NCBI GenBank assembly: GCA_041653935.1
Contig: JBAZEO010000001.1
Coordinates: 248,001 to 312,000 of the forward strand
Origin: JAYEHL01 sp041653935
Lineage (GTDB): Bacteria; Chloroflexota; Dehalococcoidia; E44-bin15
DNA: 64,000 nt
Direction of reading: 5' to 3'
In this document: piece by piece, positions 41,897 through 49,527 of the stretch
How the letters are laid out: each line of letters starts with the position of its first letter
How positions within the stretch are numbered: position 1 is the stretch's first letter
Notes under the pieces: model-generated
Told to the model about the DNA's origin: nothing
Seen by the model: only the letters and a program-made list of their open reading frames with translations
The model's database searches: none
Position numbers and translations under genes: made by a program

Positions 41897-42607
41897 TCAT
41901 TTGCGGCGTATATGAAAGAGCCTGCAAAGCCTGCGTTTTATCGTATATAAATAAAGCAAACGGAGGTGTTTGAGATAAGCCAGGAATTCGCCTCTCCTGA
42001 GTTTGCTGGAGCCGCATTTCCTATCCGTGAAGATAAACGGTAGTTCGGCATAGCTCTTCCAGTTGGCCTTAACAAAGCATTCAAGGCCTATTTTAAAGCC
42101 GAGCGGCGTCAGCTTCACATTTTCTAAGCATGCTCCTCGAATTGCAAAGAAACCGGTGGTAGTATCTTTAACCCGTGTCAGTGGACGTGCCATCAGTATT
42201 GCCACGCTTGAGATAATCCTGCGTTTTAGAGGCCATCCGGAGACACCGCCGCCTTCTACATGTCTGGATGCCACAACAAGATCATATGTTTCCAGGTTTT
42301 TTCTTAATGCGGGTAGGAGCTCAGGCGGATGACTGAAATCGGCATCCATTATTATATAGGCATCCGCTTGCTGGGCATTTATGCCATCGATAACGGCTGA
42401 AGCCAGCCCAAGCTTCCCCGGTCTGGCAACGAGCTTTACAGGATACGACTTAGATAAATTACGGACGGCCTCCTGAGTGCCGTCCTTGGAATTGTCGTCT
42501 ACAACAACTATTGTATAGTTGTGCTGCAGTGCATTATGAATCCCGGGGATTAGATTTACAATATTTTCCGCCTCATTCAGTGTTGGTACTATTACGGCAA
42601 TATCCAT
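41897..42607 (-). CDS. Dolichol-phosphate-mannose-synthase-like glycosyltransferase (GT2)
   Basis: 236 aa. Transfers a sugar from a nucleotide donor to polyprenyl phosphate at the inner membrane face. Motifs: IVPTLNEAENI, VVDDNSKDGTQEA, the metal-binding IMDADFSHPPE and TTGFFAIRG. It lacks the extra C-terminal GtrA-like helices, so is the short DPM1 type. GDP-mannose from the sugar-activation pair at 1-2072 could be the donor (inference). A TATGAT box at 42619-42614 lies six bases before ATG 42607, hinting at a leaderless transcript, but no good -35 is seen. Confidence 0.88.
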   Translation of the reverse strand: MDIAVIVPTLNEAENIVNLIPGIHNALQHNYTIVVVDDNSKDGTQEAVRNLSKSYPVKLVARPGKLGLASAVIDGINAQQADAYIIMDADFSHPPELLPALRKNLETYDLVVASRHVEGGGVSGWPLKRRIISSVAILMARPLTRVKDTTTGFFAIRGACLENVKLTPLGFKIGLECFVKANWKSYAELPFIFTDRKCGSSKLRRGEFLAYLKHLRLLYLYTIKRRLCRLFHIRRK

Positions 42608-42669
42608 AATAACATCATAGTGTTCTTATATATCCATTACTTATTATTAGCAGGTAATCAGTGAAAAGG

Positions 42670-43902
42670 CTACCTTACTACATCTTCGCCTTTATCCAGT
42701 TCAAACGCACGATGCAAGGCTTTGACAGCGTCCTTGGCTTTATCTTCATGAATTATGCAGGTTATTCTTATTTCTGATGTCGTAATTAGTTCGATGTTGA
42801 TACCCGCATCATACAATGCGCGGAACATCCTTGCAGCATAGCCCGGTGTATTCTGCATGCCGATACCGATAATGCTTACTTTCCCAAGCTTTGAATCGGC
42901 GATACAACCCTTTGCACCTATAGACTTCACTATCGGATCAACGACGCGCATTGCCTGATCGAGATCGCTCTTGGCTACTGTGAAAGTCAGGTCAGTTATG
43001 CGTTCCACGCTTGCATTTTGAACTATGGTATCTACGCTGACATTGGCCTTGGCCAGAGCATCAAATATAGTACTGGCTATCCCAGGCTTATCAGGGACAC
43101 CAAGTATAGTCACTTTCGCTACGTTCTGATCAAGAGCTATTCCCCTAACTTTTACCCTTGTTTCCATCTCCATTCCTCCATGAATTAGACTACCCGGCGC
43201 ATCAGTAAAGCTGGAAGCAACCAGTATGGGCATGCCATACATCTCTCCGAGTTCCACACATCTCAGATGAAGTACCTTAGCTCCAGAACTGGCAAGCTCC
43301 ATCATCTCCTCATATCCCAGCTCTTTCACTTTGCGTGCCTCCGGGACAATGCGCGGATCAGCGGTATACACACCGTCCACATCTGTGTATGTTTCACATA
43401 TGTCCGCCTTGAGCGCTATAGCCAATGCCACAGCGGTGGTATCGGACCCGCCGCGTCCCAGAGTGGTAACATCGTCTTCCGAGGTGATACCCTGGAAACC
43501 GGCGACGATAACAATTTTATTCGCTTTGAGCTCTTCCTTCATGCGCTTGACTTCAATATTTATAATGCGCGCTTTAGAGTATACGGAATCAGTCATTATA
43601 CCCGCCTGCGCTCCGCTGAGGCTGACAGCATCATGCCCCATTGCCTTTAGAGTCATAGCAAGAAGCGTGCTTGAGACGAGTTCACCTGTAGAGAGCAGGA
43701 CGTCCAATTCTCTGACATCGGGATGATCGGTAACTTGACGTGCCAGGGCAATCAGCCCATCCGTCGTTTTGCCCATAGCCGAGACTACTACTACAACATT
43801 GTTACCCTTCTCTTTAGCCTTTATCGCCCTTCGAGCGACGTTTCTTATCTTATCTACATCGGCAACCGAACTGCCGCCATATTTCTGTACTATTATTGCC
43901 AT
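42670..43902 (-). CDS. lysC: Aspartate kinase
   Basis: 410 aa. Phosphorylates aspartate, the first step to lysine, threonine and methionine. N-terminal kinase motif VQKYGGSSVAD, then the FQGIT and GRGGSDTTAVALA motifs, and two C-terminal ACT domains (about 265-405) for feedback control by end products. Its start overlaps the ApgM-like gene by ten bases, so the two are co-translated. The length is that of the single-polypeptide allosteric enzymes. Confidence 0.96.
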   Translation of the reverse strand: MAIIVQKYGGSSVADVDKIRNVARRAIKAKEKGNNVVVVVSAMGKTTDGLIALARQVTDHPDVRELDVLLSTGELVSSTLLAMTLKAMGHDAVSLSGAQAGIMTDSVYSKARIINIEVKRMKEELKANKIVIVAGFQGITSEDDVTTLGRGGSDTTAVALAIALKADICETYTDVDGVYTADPRIVPEARKVKELGYEEMMELASSGAKVLHLRCVELGEMYGMPILVASSFTDAPGSLIHGGMEMETRVKVRGIALDQNVAKVTILGVPDKPGIASTIFDALAKANVSVDTIVQNASVERITDLTFTVAKSDLDQAMRVVDPIVKSIGAKGCIADSKLGKVSIIGIGMQNTPGYAARMFRALYDAGINIELITTSEIRITCIIHEDKAKDAVKALHRAFELDKGEDVVR

Positions 43903-45110
43903 ATAATCTCCGATTTCTTGCGAAATTTTAGCACTATTTTATCCATCATACTGTAACCATGTTCTACAAAGGCTCCGGTCTTTTTGGCTTCAACCTCAGT
44001 AAAACGCATGGCCCCATTTGGAACAATCCCCTTTCCCCAGACAACAAATGGTACTGCTTCCTCTGTGTGCGTTTGAACTGTCAGTGGGGTCGGATGGTCG
44101 GGCATAACAAGAACTTGAATGACATCGTTATTCCATGCAAGTATACGACTGACAATCTCACAATCTATCATTTCTATAGCTGAAATCTTGTCCTCTGCCG
44201 ATCCGCTATGTCCCGCCTCATCGGGAGCTTCTACATGTATGAAGACTATATCGTGGTCTTCAAGTGCTTTGAGCGCGCCAGTGGCCTGTGCTGCATAATC
44301 ATTATCCATATTATCGGTAACACCGCTAATATCAAGGATTTTCAATCCGGCCATCTTGCCTAAACCACGAAGTAAATCGACTGCTGAAGTCATTGCCCCT
44401 TTAATTTCGTACTTGGTCTGAAAAGAAGGCAGCGGCGGTATTTTCCCGCTTCTCCAGAAGAGCCAGATCATTGTTGCCGGTATCTTGCCTTCAGCCTCGC
44501 GCTTGATGTTTACAGGATGCTCACTTAAAACATATCGAGAGCGCTCCATCAAATCAATCAGGATTGCACTGCCGGGGCCGTGCGGCATGAATTCGGCTAT
44601 AGGCTTGTTGGGGATATCATGGGCTGGGGTGCATATCACTTCAAGCGCAATTTCATGGCCGGTGATTTTACATATATGACGATATCCAACGCCGGGATAA
44701 AAACACACATTCTTTCCACCAAGTTCTTTGTTTAAAGCTTCTATTAAAACGCGGCCTTCTTCTCCTGAGATATGTCCCGCAGAATAACTCCACATGATTC
44801 CGTCTTTGATCGCTACAAGGTTGCAGCGAAATAGTATGTCATCACTTGTGAAGGGGACATCCATGCTTATCGCTTCAATTGCGCTTCTGCCTTTGTAATA
44901 GATTGAAGGATCATATCCCAGCACGGACATACAGGCAACGGCGCTGGATGGCTCCATGCCATGCGGCACGGTGCGAACCAGACCGACCGTACCTTCTTGT
45001 GCCATGCGATCCAGGTTAGGAGTAACGGCTAACTCAAGGGTTGTCCTGTTGCCGCGATCCGGTATCGGCAAACCGGCAGCGCCATCCATTATTAGGACAC
45101 AATATTTCAT
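43893..45110 (-). CDS. ApgM-type cofactor-independent phosphoglycerate mutase, or homoserine kinase
   Basis: 405 aa alkaline-phosphatase-superfamily protein with the metal motifs KYCVLIMDGAAG, PSSAVACMSVLGYDP (nucleophilic Ser), EAPDEAGHSG and MPDHPTP. The archaeal-type mutases and the TIGR02535 group share this architecture. TIGR02535 members sit beside threonine-pathway genes and have been proposed to be the missing homoserine kinase. Overlap with aspartokinase favours that role; inference. I start it at ATG 45110, the second Met, because the -10 box ends seven bases before it and the first ATG (45116) lies next to the box. Leaderless mRNA likely. Confidence 0.85.
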   Translation of the reverse strand: MKYCVLIMDGAAGLPIPDRGNRTTLELAVTPNLDRMAQEGTVGLVRTVPHGMEPSSAVACMSVLGYDPSIYYKGRSAIEAISMDVPFTSDDILFRCNLVAIKDGIMWSYSAGHISGEEGRVLIEALNKELGGKNVCFYPGVGYRHICKITGHEIALEVICTPAHDIPNKPIAEFMPHGPGSAILIDLMERSRYVLSEHPVNIKREAEGKIPATMIWLFWRSGKIPPLPSFQTKYEIKGAMTSAVDLLRGLGKMAGLKILDISGVTDNMDNDYAAQATGALKALEDHDIVFIHVEAPDEAGHSGSAEDKISAIEMIDCEIVSRILAWNNDVIQVLVMPDHPTPLTVQTHTEEAVPFVVWGKGIVPNGAMRFTEVEAKKTGAFVEHGYSMMDKIVLKFRKKSEIIWQ

Positions 45111-45117
45111 GGTCATT

Positions 45118-45146
45118 AGTATATGCTATGGTTGATGTCAATTCAA
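45118..45146 (-). promoter_or_regulatory. Promoter of the apgM-lysC pair
   Basis: -35 TTGAAT (45146-45141), 17-base spacer, -10 TATACT (45123-45118). Transcription is expected at or next to ATG 45110. Confidence 0.65.
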
Positions 45147-45155
45147 TATAGTATG

Positions 45156-45184
45156 TTGCTAATAACGACTGCAGACGATATACT
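45156..45184 (+). promoter_or_regulatory. Promoter of tRNA-Pro
   Basis: -35 TTGCTA (45156-45161), 17-base spacer, -10 TATACT (45179-45184), ten bases before the mature tRNA 5' end. It is back-to-back with the apgM promoter. Confidence 0.7.
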
Positions 45185-45193
45185 ATATGACTG

Positions 45194-45269
45194 CGGGGCG
45201 TAGCGCAGTCCGGTTTAGCGCGCAGCGTTCGGGACGCTGAGGCCGGTGGTTCAAATCCACTCGCCCCGA
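45194..45269 (+). tRNA. tRNA-Pro (anticodon CGG)
   Basis: 76 bases. Seven-base acceptor stem CGGGGCG/CGCCCCG with A73, five-base anticodon stem CAGCG/CGCTG and loop TTCGGGA (anticodon CGG, U33 present), T arm loop TTCAAAT. The C1-G72 pair and A73 are the bacterial tRNA-Pro identity elements. The CCA end is not encoded. Confidence 0.95.
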
Positions 45270-45282
45270 CTTTCAATAATTA

Positions 45283-46062
45283 CTATATATCCCCCAACAC
45301 ACGTTTAGCTTCATCCCACAGCGCATTTTGCTCTTTAAGCGACATGTCAGCCAGCAGCAGTTTTCTCTCTGCACAAATCTTTTCCATATATGCAAAGCGT
45401 TTGTAGAAGCGCTCATTGCTTCCCCTGAGTGCGGCCTCGGCGTCTATGTCCATGCGCCTTGCGATGCAGACCAGTGTGAAGAGCAAGTCACCGAACTCCA
45501 TAATCTTATGCTGGTGATCTGGCGCCTGCTGCAATTCGGCGACCTCTTCGGAGAGCTGATCGATGATGTCATCCACCGTCTCCCAATCGAAACCTACGCG
45601 GGCCACACGTCTTCCCACTGTCTGGGCGTATGCCAGCGCAGGCATATTCTTCGGCAAGCCGGAAAGCAACTCGCCTTTCCCCTCCTTGCGCTTAAGCTCC
45701 TCCCAATTGGCCATAACCTCAGATGAGTCTTTCACTTTCCTGTCGCCAAAAACATGCGGGTGTCTATATATCAATTTGTCACATATTTTTCGGATAACAT
45801 CACCGATTTCAAAAGAGCCTGCTTCCTTAGCCATTTGCGAATGCAGGACTATCTGCATCAATATATCTCCAAGTTCTTCACAGAGCTTGGTCATATCACC
45901 TTTGTCGATGGTCTCTACCGCTTCATAGGCTTCTTCGAGCATGTTGCCCTTGATAGAATCATGGGTCTGCTCACGATCCCAGGGACAACCTCCCGGTTTG
46001 CGCAGACGCTCGATGATGGCAACCAATCTATCAAAACTCTTTAAGTCGTCTTTATTATCCAA
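45283..46062 (-). CDS. mazG: MazG nucleoside triphosphate pyrophosphohydrolase
   Basis: 259 aa, the two-domain form. Hydrolyses (d)NTPs to monophosphates and may lower ppGpp signalling. The first MazG domain has CPWDREQTH, EEAYEAVE and ELGDILMQ; the second has EEVAELQ and FGDLLFTLVCIARR. AGAGG precedes ATG 46062 by about eleven bases. Its 3' end lies 13 bases from the tRNA on the other strand. Confidence 0.94.
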   Translation of the reverse strand: MDNKDDLKSFDRLVAIIERLRKPGGCPWDREQTHDSIKGNMLEEAYEAVETIDKGDMTKLCEELGDILMQIVLHSQMAKEAGSFEIGDVIRKICDKLIYRHPHVFGDRKVKDSSEVMANWEELKRKEGKGELLSGLPKNMPALAYAQTVGRRVARVGFDWETVDDIIDQLSEEVAELQQAPDHQHKIMEFGDLLFTLVCIARRMDIDAEAALRGSNERFYKRFAYMEKICAERKLLLADMSLKEQNALWDEAKRVLGDI

Positions 46063-46116
46063 AGTCTTACCTCTTCATTATCGGAATAAAACGCATTATA
46101 TGGCCGACGCATCAGA

Positions 46117-46145
46117 TTGACAAGCTGCAAGCGCTACTCTAGCAT
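46117..46145 (+). promoter_or_regulatory. Promoter of the DUF1461 gene
   Basis: -35 TTGACA (46117-46122), 17-base spacer, -10 TAGCAT (46140-46145). ATG 46152 is the seventh base after the box, so the message is probably leaderless. Confidence 0.65.
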
Positions 46146-46151
46146 TGTAAC

Positions 46152-46826
46152 ATGCCTGAAAGGAAAAACCTTCGTGTTCTTGTCTACATAACGGCAGCAC
46201 TGTTTATTCTGTGTGTCCCGTTTTTCCTGCTCACCAGCAATATAAGATGGGTCGCCAATGACCTCCAGTTCTATGAGTATGGCTTTGGAAAATATGACGT
46301 CAGCCGGGATACAGGTCTCAGTAATGAAGAACTTATTAATATATCGAAAGGTTTGATTGATTACTTCAACTCCGGTGTAATCGACGACACGATGGATCTT
46401 TTCAGCGAGGAAGAAATTATACATCTACGCGATGTAAGGGGATTAATTCAACTCTGCTATATCATCCAATGGAGTACACTCGGATATATCATCGTATTTA
46501 TCACTGCCGGTTTTATATACAAGCGCAGGCGATTCTTTCATTTATTCAATATAGTTGTCGCTACAGGCAGTATCGTGAGTATCATCGGAATAGCGGTGAT
46601 AGGCATAGCGGCACTTATCGATTTTGACTGGCTATTTATAGCATTCCACCGCGTGTTTTTCAGCAACGACTTATGGATACTGTCAGGCTATCTGCCACAC
46701 ATTTATACAGAGGGGTTTTTCTCTGATGCCGGGGGAATTATTGCTATTGAAACAGCTGTTGAATCTATACTTCTTGGAGTGACAACGGGATTCTTTATAC
46801 TACGACGGCGACACGTTATGAATTAA
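46152..46826 (+). CDS. DUF1461 (TIGR01906-type) integral membrane protein
   Basis: 224 aa with four predicted membrane helices (about 8-28, 103-124, 133-154, 196-216). The stretch with FDWLFIAFHRVFFSNDLW is the hallmark of the TIGR01906/DUF1461 family, whose function is unknown. No ribosome site before ATG 46152. Its TAA stop overlaps the TAA stop of the convergent fmdB gene through a shared TTAA. Confidence 0.85.
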   Translation: MPERKNLRVLVYITAALFILCVPFFLLTSNIRWVANDLQFYEYGFGKYDVSRDTGLSNEELINISKGLIDYFNSGVIDDTMDLFSEEEIIHLRDVRGLIQLCYIIQWSTLGYIIVFITAGFIYKRRRFFHLFNIVVATGSIVSIIGIAVIGIAALIDFDWLFIAFHRVFFSNDLWILSGYLPHIYTEGFFSDAGGIIAIETAVESILLGVTTGFFILRRRHVMN

Positions 46827-47059
46827 TGATGGCATGTCGCACATGATGTGGCAGGACACGATGGGCCACAGCCACCACCGCCAGCGATAGGTGCTGAACT
46901 TCCATCAGATCCTTTAGAAACAGCAGCGAAAACAGAAAGTTGTTTGTTTGCTGGAGACTTACAGTTAGGGCATGAGATCTTACTGTTAGTCTCGCTGAAA
47001 GAGCACCTGCGCTCAAACTTCATATTGCATTTTGAACATTTATATTCGTATATCGGCAT
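46823..47059 (-). CDS. FmdB-family zinc-ribbon protein with Cys-rich tail
   Basis: 78 aa. The N-terminal zinc ribbon begins MPIYEYKCSKC and has the second pair CPNC; such proteins are called putative regulatory FmdB proteins, with no proven role. The tail is Gly-rich and ends with a second Cys/His cluster (GCGPSCPATSCATCHH), which looks like another metal site. Lies 34 bases downstream of the amidohydrolase. A second FmdB protein is at 63309. Confidence 0.85.
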   Translation of the reverse strand: MPIYEYKCSKCNMKFERRCSFSETNSKISCPNCKSPANKQLSVFAAVSKGSDGSSAPIAGGGGCGPSCPATSCATCHH

Positions 47060-47093
47060 AGCAATTACATTTTAATCCGCGCATGACTAAGAA

Positions 47094-48632
47094 TCAAGAG
47101 CGCCAGACAACCTCACCGCCGATTATCGTAGCATCGACTTTAATATCGCGTATTTTCTCCGGCGCTATTTTCAATGGATCGTCGCTCAGGAGAGTAAAAT
47201 CTGCCAGCTTACCCACACTTATTGTGCCTTTTATTCCTTCATCAAAAGATGCATATGCTGCGGCACGCGTATGCATCTCCAATGCAACAGATGGCAGGAC
47301 CCTTTCCCTGGGGAAAAATACTTTCCCGTCCTGTGTTCTTCTGTTGACAGCAGCATGTATACTCAGTAGCGGGTTAAGAGGTGCAACAGGATTATCAGAA
47401 CCTGCACACGGCTTGAGTCCGCTCTTCAAGAATGAGCTTATACGATGCAGCAATGGTTGCTGTTCCTCAGGTACAGTTTCCAGATAACGCTCACCGCTGT
47501 GATATATAAATGATGGCTGAGCCACTACTAATGCACGTATGTTTTCTAATCTATCGAGCATCGAGTCCGAACATACGGAGCAATGTTCTATGCGATGGCG
47601 ATGATTATTCTTAGGTGACTTGTCGTAAATAGATTCCAGTGCTGATACAGCTGCTTCAACCGTGTTCTCTTCTATGGCATGTATCGCGATCTGGAACTCA
47701 TGATTTTGAGCATCGGCAACCATCTGGCTCAATTCTTTCAAACTCGGATAAAGGCAACCTCTGGCCTCGCTGACAATTACCTTGAGGGCTCCAAGGCGCA
47801 TATCATTACTTCCATGGCGCGGTTTAAATCCCTGCTCCAATAGTTCATCTAGGTATTGCAATCCTATCATTATGGATAATCGTGGTGTCAAAACATTCGA
47901 ATCCCGTAATCTTTGGAAGAACTTCCATGTATCAAGATTATTGGAAGCTGTAGCATCCTGAAGTGAAGTTATCCCTCTTGAAAGGAAGATTTCATTAGCG
48001 AGTTTGACACCTCTTTCCATTTCACTGGGTGAGATCGGCGGAATATTGTTTTCTATACAAGCATTCATTTCAAACAGCATTCCGTTTGGCTGTCCTGAAT
48101 GCAGGTCCCTGTCTATTACTCCTCCCTGCGGTTCCTGTGTTTCGTTTGTTATACCGACCAAGTCTAGTGCACGACTGTTAAGCACACATGCATGTCGAGA
48201 ACGATGCATTAGTTTTACAGGGTGGTCCGGTGCTGCCTCATCAAGATCGAAACGATTTGGATGCCGTCGCTCAGCGAGGTGAAATTCGTCATAACCAAAT
48301 GCCCTGATCCACTCACTATCTGAAGCTGTCTGAACTCTTTTGCGTATGCAATTTTTTATATCAGTGATAGATGATACCGATGATGGTGTGCAATCCACAC
48401 TCAGCAAGCTTGATGCAAAGGCAAGAATATGGCAATGGGCATCATTGAAACCTGGGATAAGCGTCTTACCACCGCAATTTATCTTGCGACCAGTAAAATG
48501 ATTACCATCGTCCTTGCTGCCAACACGAAGGATCTTTCCTTCCTTGACCGCTACTGCAGTAGCTCTTGGTTTGGCAGGATCAAATGTAATTATGTTCGCG
48601 TTGTAAATAACAAGGTCTGCCTTTTCAGTCAT
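47094..48632 (-). CDS. YtcJ-like amidohydrolase
   Basis: 512 aa metal-dependent amidohydrolase of the COG1574 type. Metal and catalytic motifs: GFNDAHCHILA, HAIEENTVEAA, RIEHCSVC and the Asp of AGSDNPVAPLNPL. Related proteins act on formamide-like or N-acyl amides, but the substrate here cannot be inferred. Its start overlaps the ArsA-like gene by eight bases. No signal peptide, so cytoplasmic. Confidence 0.85.
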   Translation of the reverse strand: MTEKADLVIYNANIITFDPAKPRATAVAVKEGKILRVGSKDDGNHFTGRKINCGGKTLIPGFNDAHCHILAFASSLLSVDCTPSSVSSITDIKNCIRKRVQTASDSEWIRAFGYDEFHLAERRHPNRFDLDEAAPDHPVKLMHRSRHACVLNSRALDLVGITNETQEPQGGVIDRDLHSGQPNGMLFEMNACIENNIPPISPSEMERGVKLANEIFLSRGITSLQDATASNNLDTWKFFQRLRDSNVLTPRLSIMIGLQYLDELLEQGFKPRHGSNDMRLGALKVIVSEARGCLYPSLKELSQMVADAQNHEFQIAIHAIEENTVEAAVSALESIYDKSPKNNHRHRIEHCSVCSDSMLDRLENIRALVVAQPSFIYHSGERYLETVPEEQQPLLHRISSFLKSGLKPCAGSDNPVAPLNPLLSIHAAVNRRTQDGKVFFPRERVLPSVALEMHTRAAAYASFDEGIKGTISVGKLADFTLLSDDPLKIAPEKIRDIKVDATIIGGEVVWRS

Positions 48633-49527
48633 TTTTAAAAAGCACCTTCATAGCCTCTCTAAGCCGCTCCAGGCCGGTTATTTCATAAGGGAACATCGAG
48701 AGTATCCTCTGTTTCCCCGGACATATCTTGGCGATCTCCTCAATATACTCTTTCTGCATCGCAGATTTGCGTTTCATAAATTCCGAATCAGGTTCCGTTA
48801 CCACTTGATTAATGATAACTCGATCGATATTGAGATTGTAGCTCTTAAACTCGTCAAATATATAATCAAGCTGGTATACCGCCAGCGCTTCAGCTATTGT
48901 TACCAGGTTAAATTCTACCATAGTCTGAATAAAACTCATGTCTTTAGCAGAAAGTGCTTCCCATCCTTTAATAACGCCTTGTACGGTATTGCGATTCTTA
49001 CCGGTAGTTTTGAGTGACGTATAGATGCGGGCAGCCGGCTTTAGATGTTCTCCGATTATCGATGGCATCTTTAAAAGCCCTAACGTCTGACCCGCAGGAG
49101 CTGTATCCCATACAATCTTTCCATATTCACCCGATTCGTGGAGTTCCCTGATATAATCAACCATGAATTCATCCCTGAGGCCAGGCAGTACGCTAGCAAC
49201 AAAATTAATAAACTCTTCATAGCCTATGTCGACAAAAGATGAAAATACTTCGTATGCTTCCTCTCCGAACTTATCGTTCCACATGGTTTTGACTTCATGA
49301 GAACCGACTTCATACAAAAATAGATTGTCAGTGACAGTTGTAGGCATACCCTTCTTATCGGAATCTTTAGCGCTATCTAATTCAAAAATATGTCGCAATG
49401 ATGGTGTCGGATCCGTAGAAAGGATAAGAGTTTTATGTCCCTCTGATGCATAATGTAACGCAGTAGTAGCAGCACAGGTCGTCTTGCCGACTCCGCCCTT
49501 ACCACAAAACATAAAGACATTCTTCAT
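48625..49527 (-). CDS. ArsA/GET3-like ATPase, single domain
   Basis: 300 aa. Deviant Walker A CGKGGVGKTT at the N terminus, a P-loop-coupled STDPTPSLRH stretch and the switch motif DTAPAGQTLGLLKMP (ArsA has DTAPTGHT). One domain only, like GET3 and many anaerobe ArsA homologues. Could drive anion export or insert tail-anchored membrane proteins; no arsenic-resistance genes are near, so arsenite transport is unlikely. Its ATG overlaps the mnmG stop (ATGA). Confidence 0.85.
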   Translation of the reverse strand: MKNVFMFCGKGGVGKTTCAATTALHYASEGHKTLILSTDPTPSLRHIFELDSAKDSDKKGMPTTVTDNLFLYEVGSHEVKTMWNDKFGEEAYEVFSSFVDIGYEEFINFVASVLPGLRDEFMVDYIRELHESGEYGKIVWDTAPAGQTLGLLKMPSIIGEHLKPAARIYTSLKTTGKNRNTVQGVIKGWEALSAKDMSFIQTMVEFNLVTIAEALAVYQLDYIFDEFKSYNLNIDRVIINQVVTEPDSEFMKRKSAMQKEYIEEIAKICPGKQRILSMFPYEITGLERLREAMKVLFKND

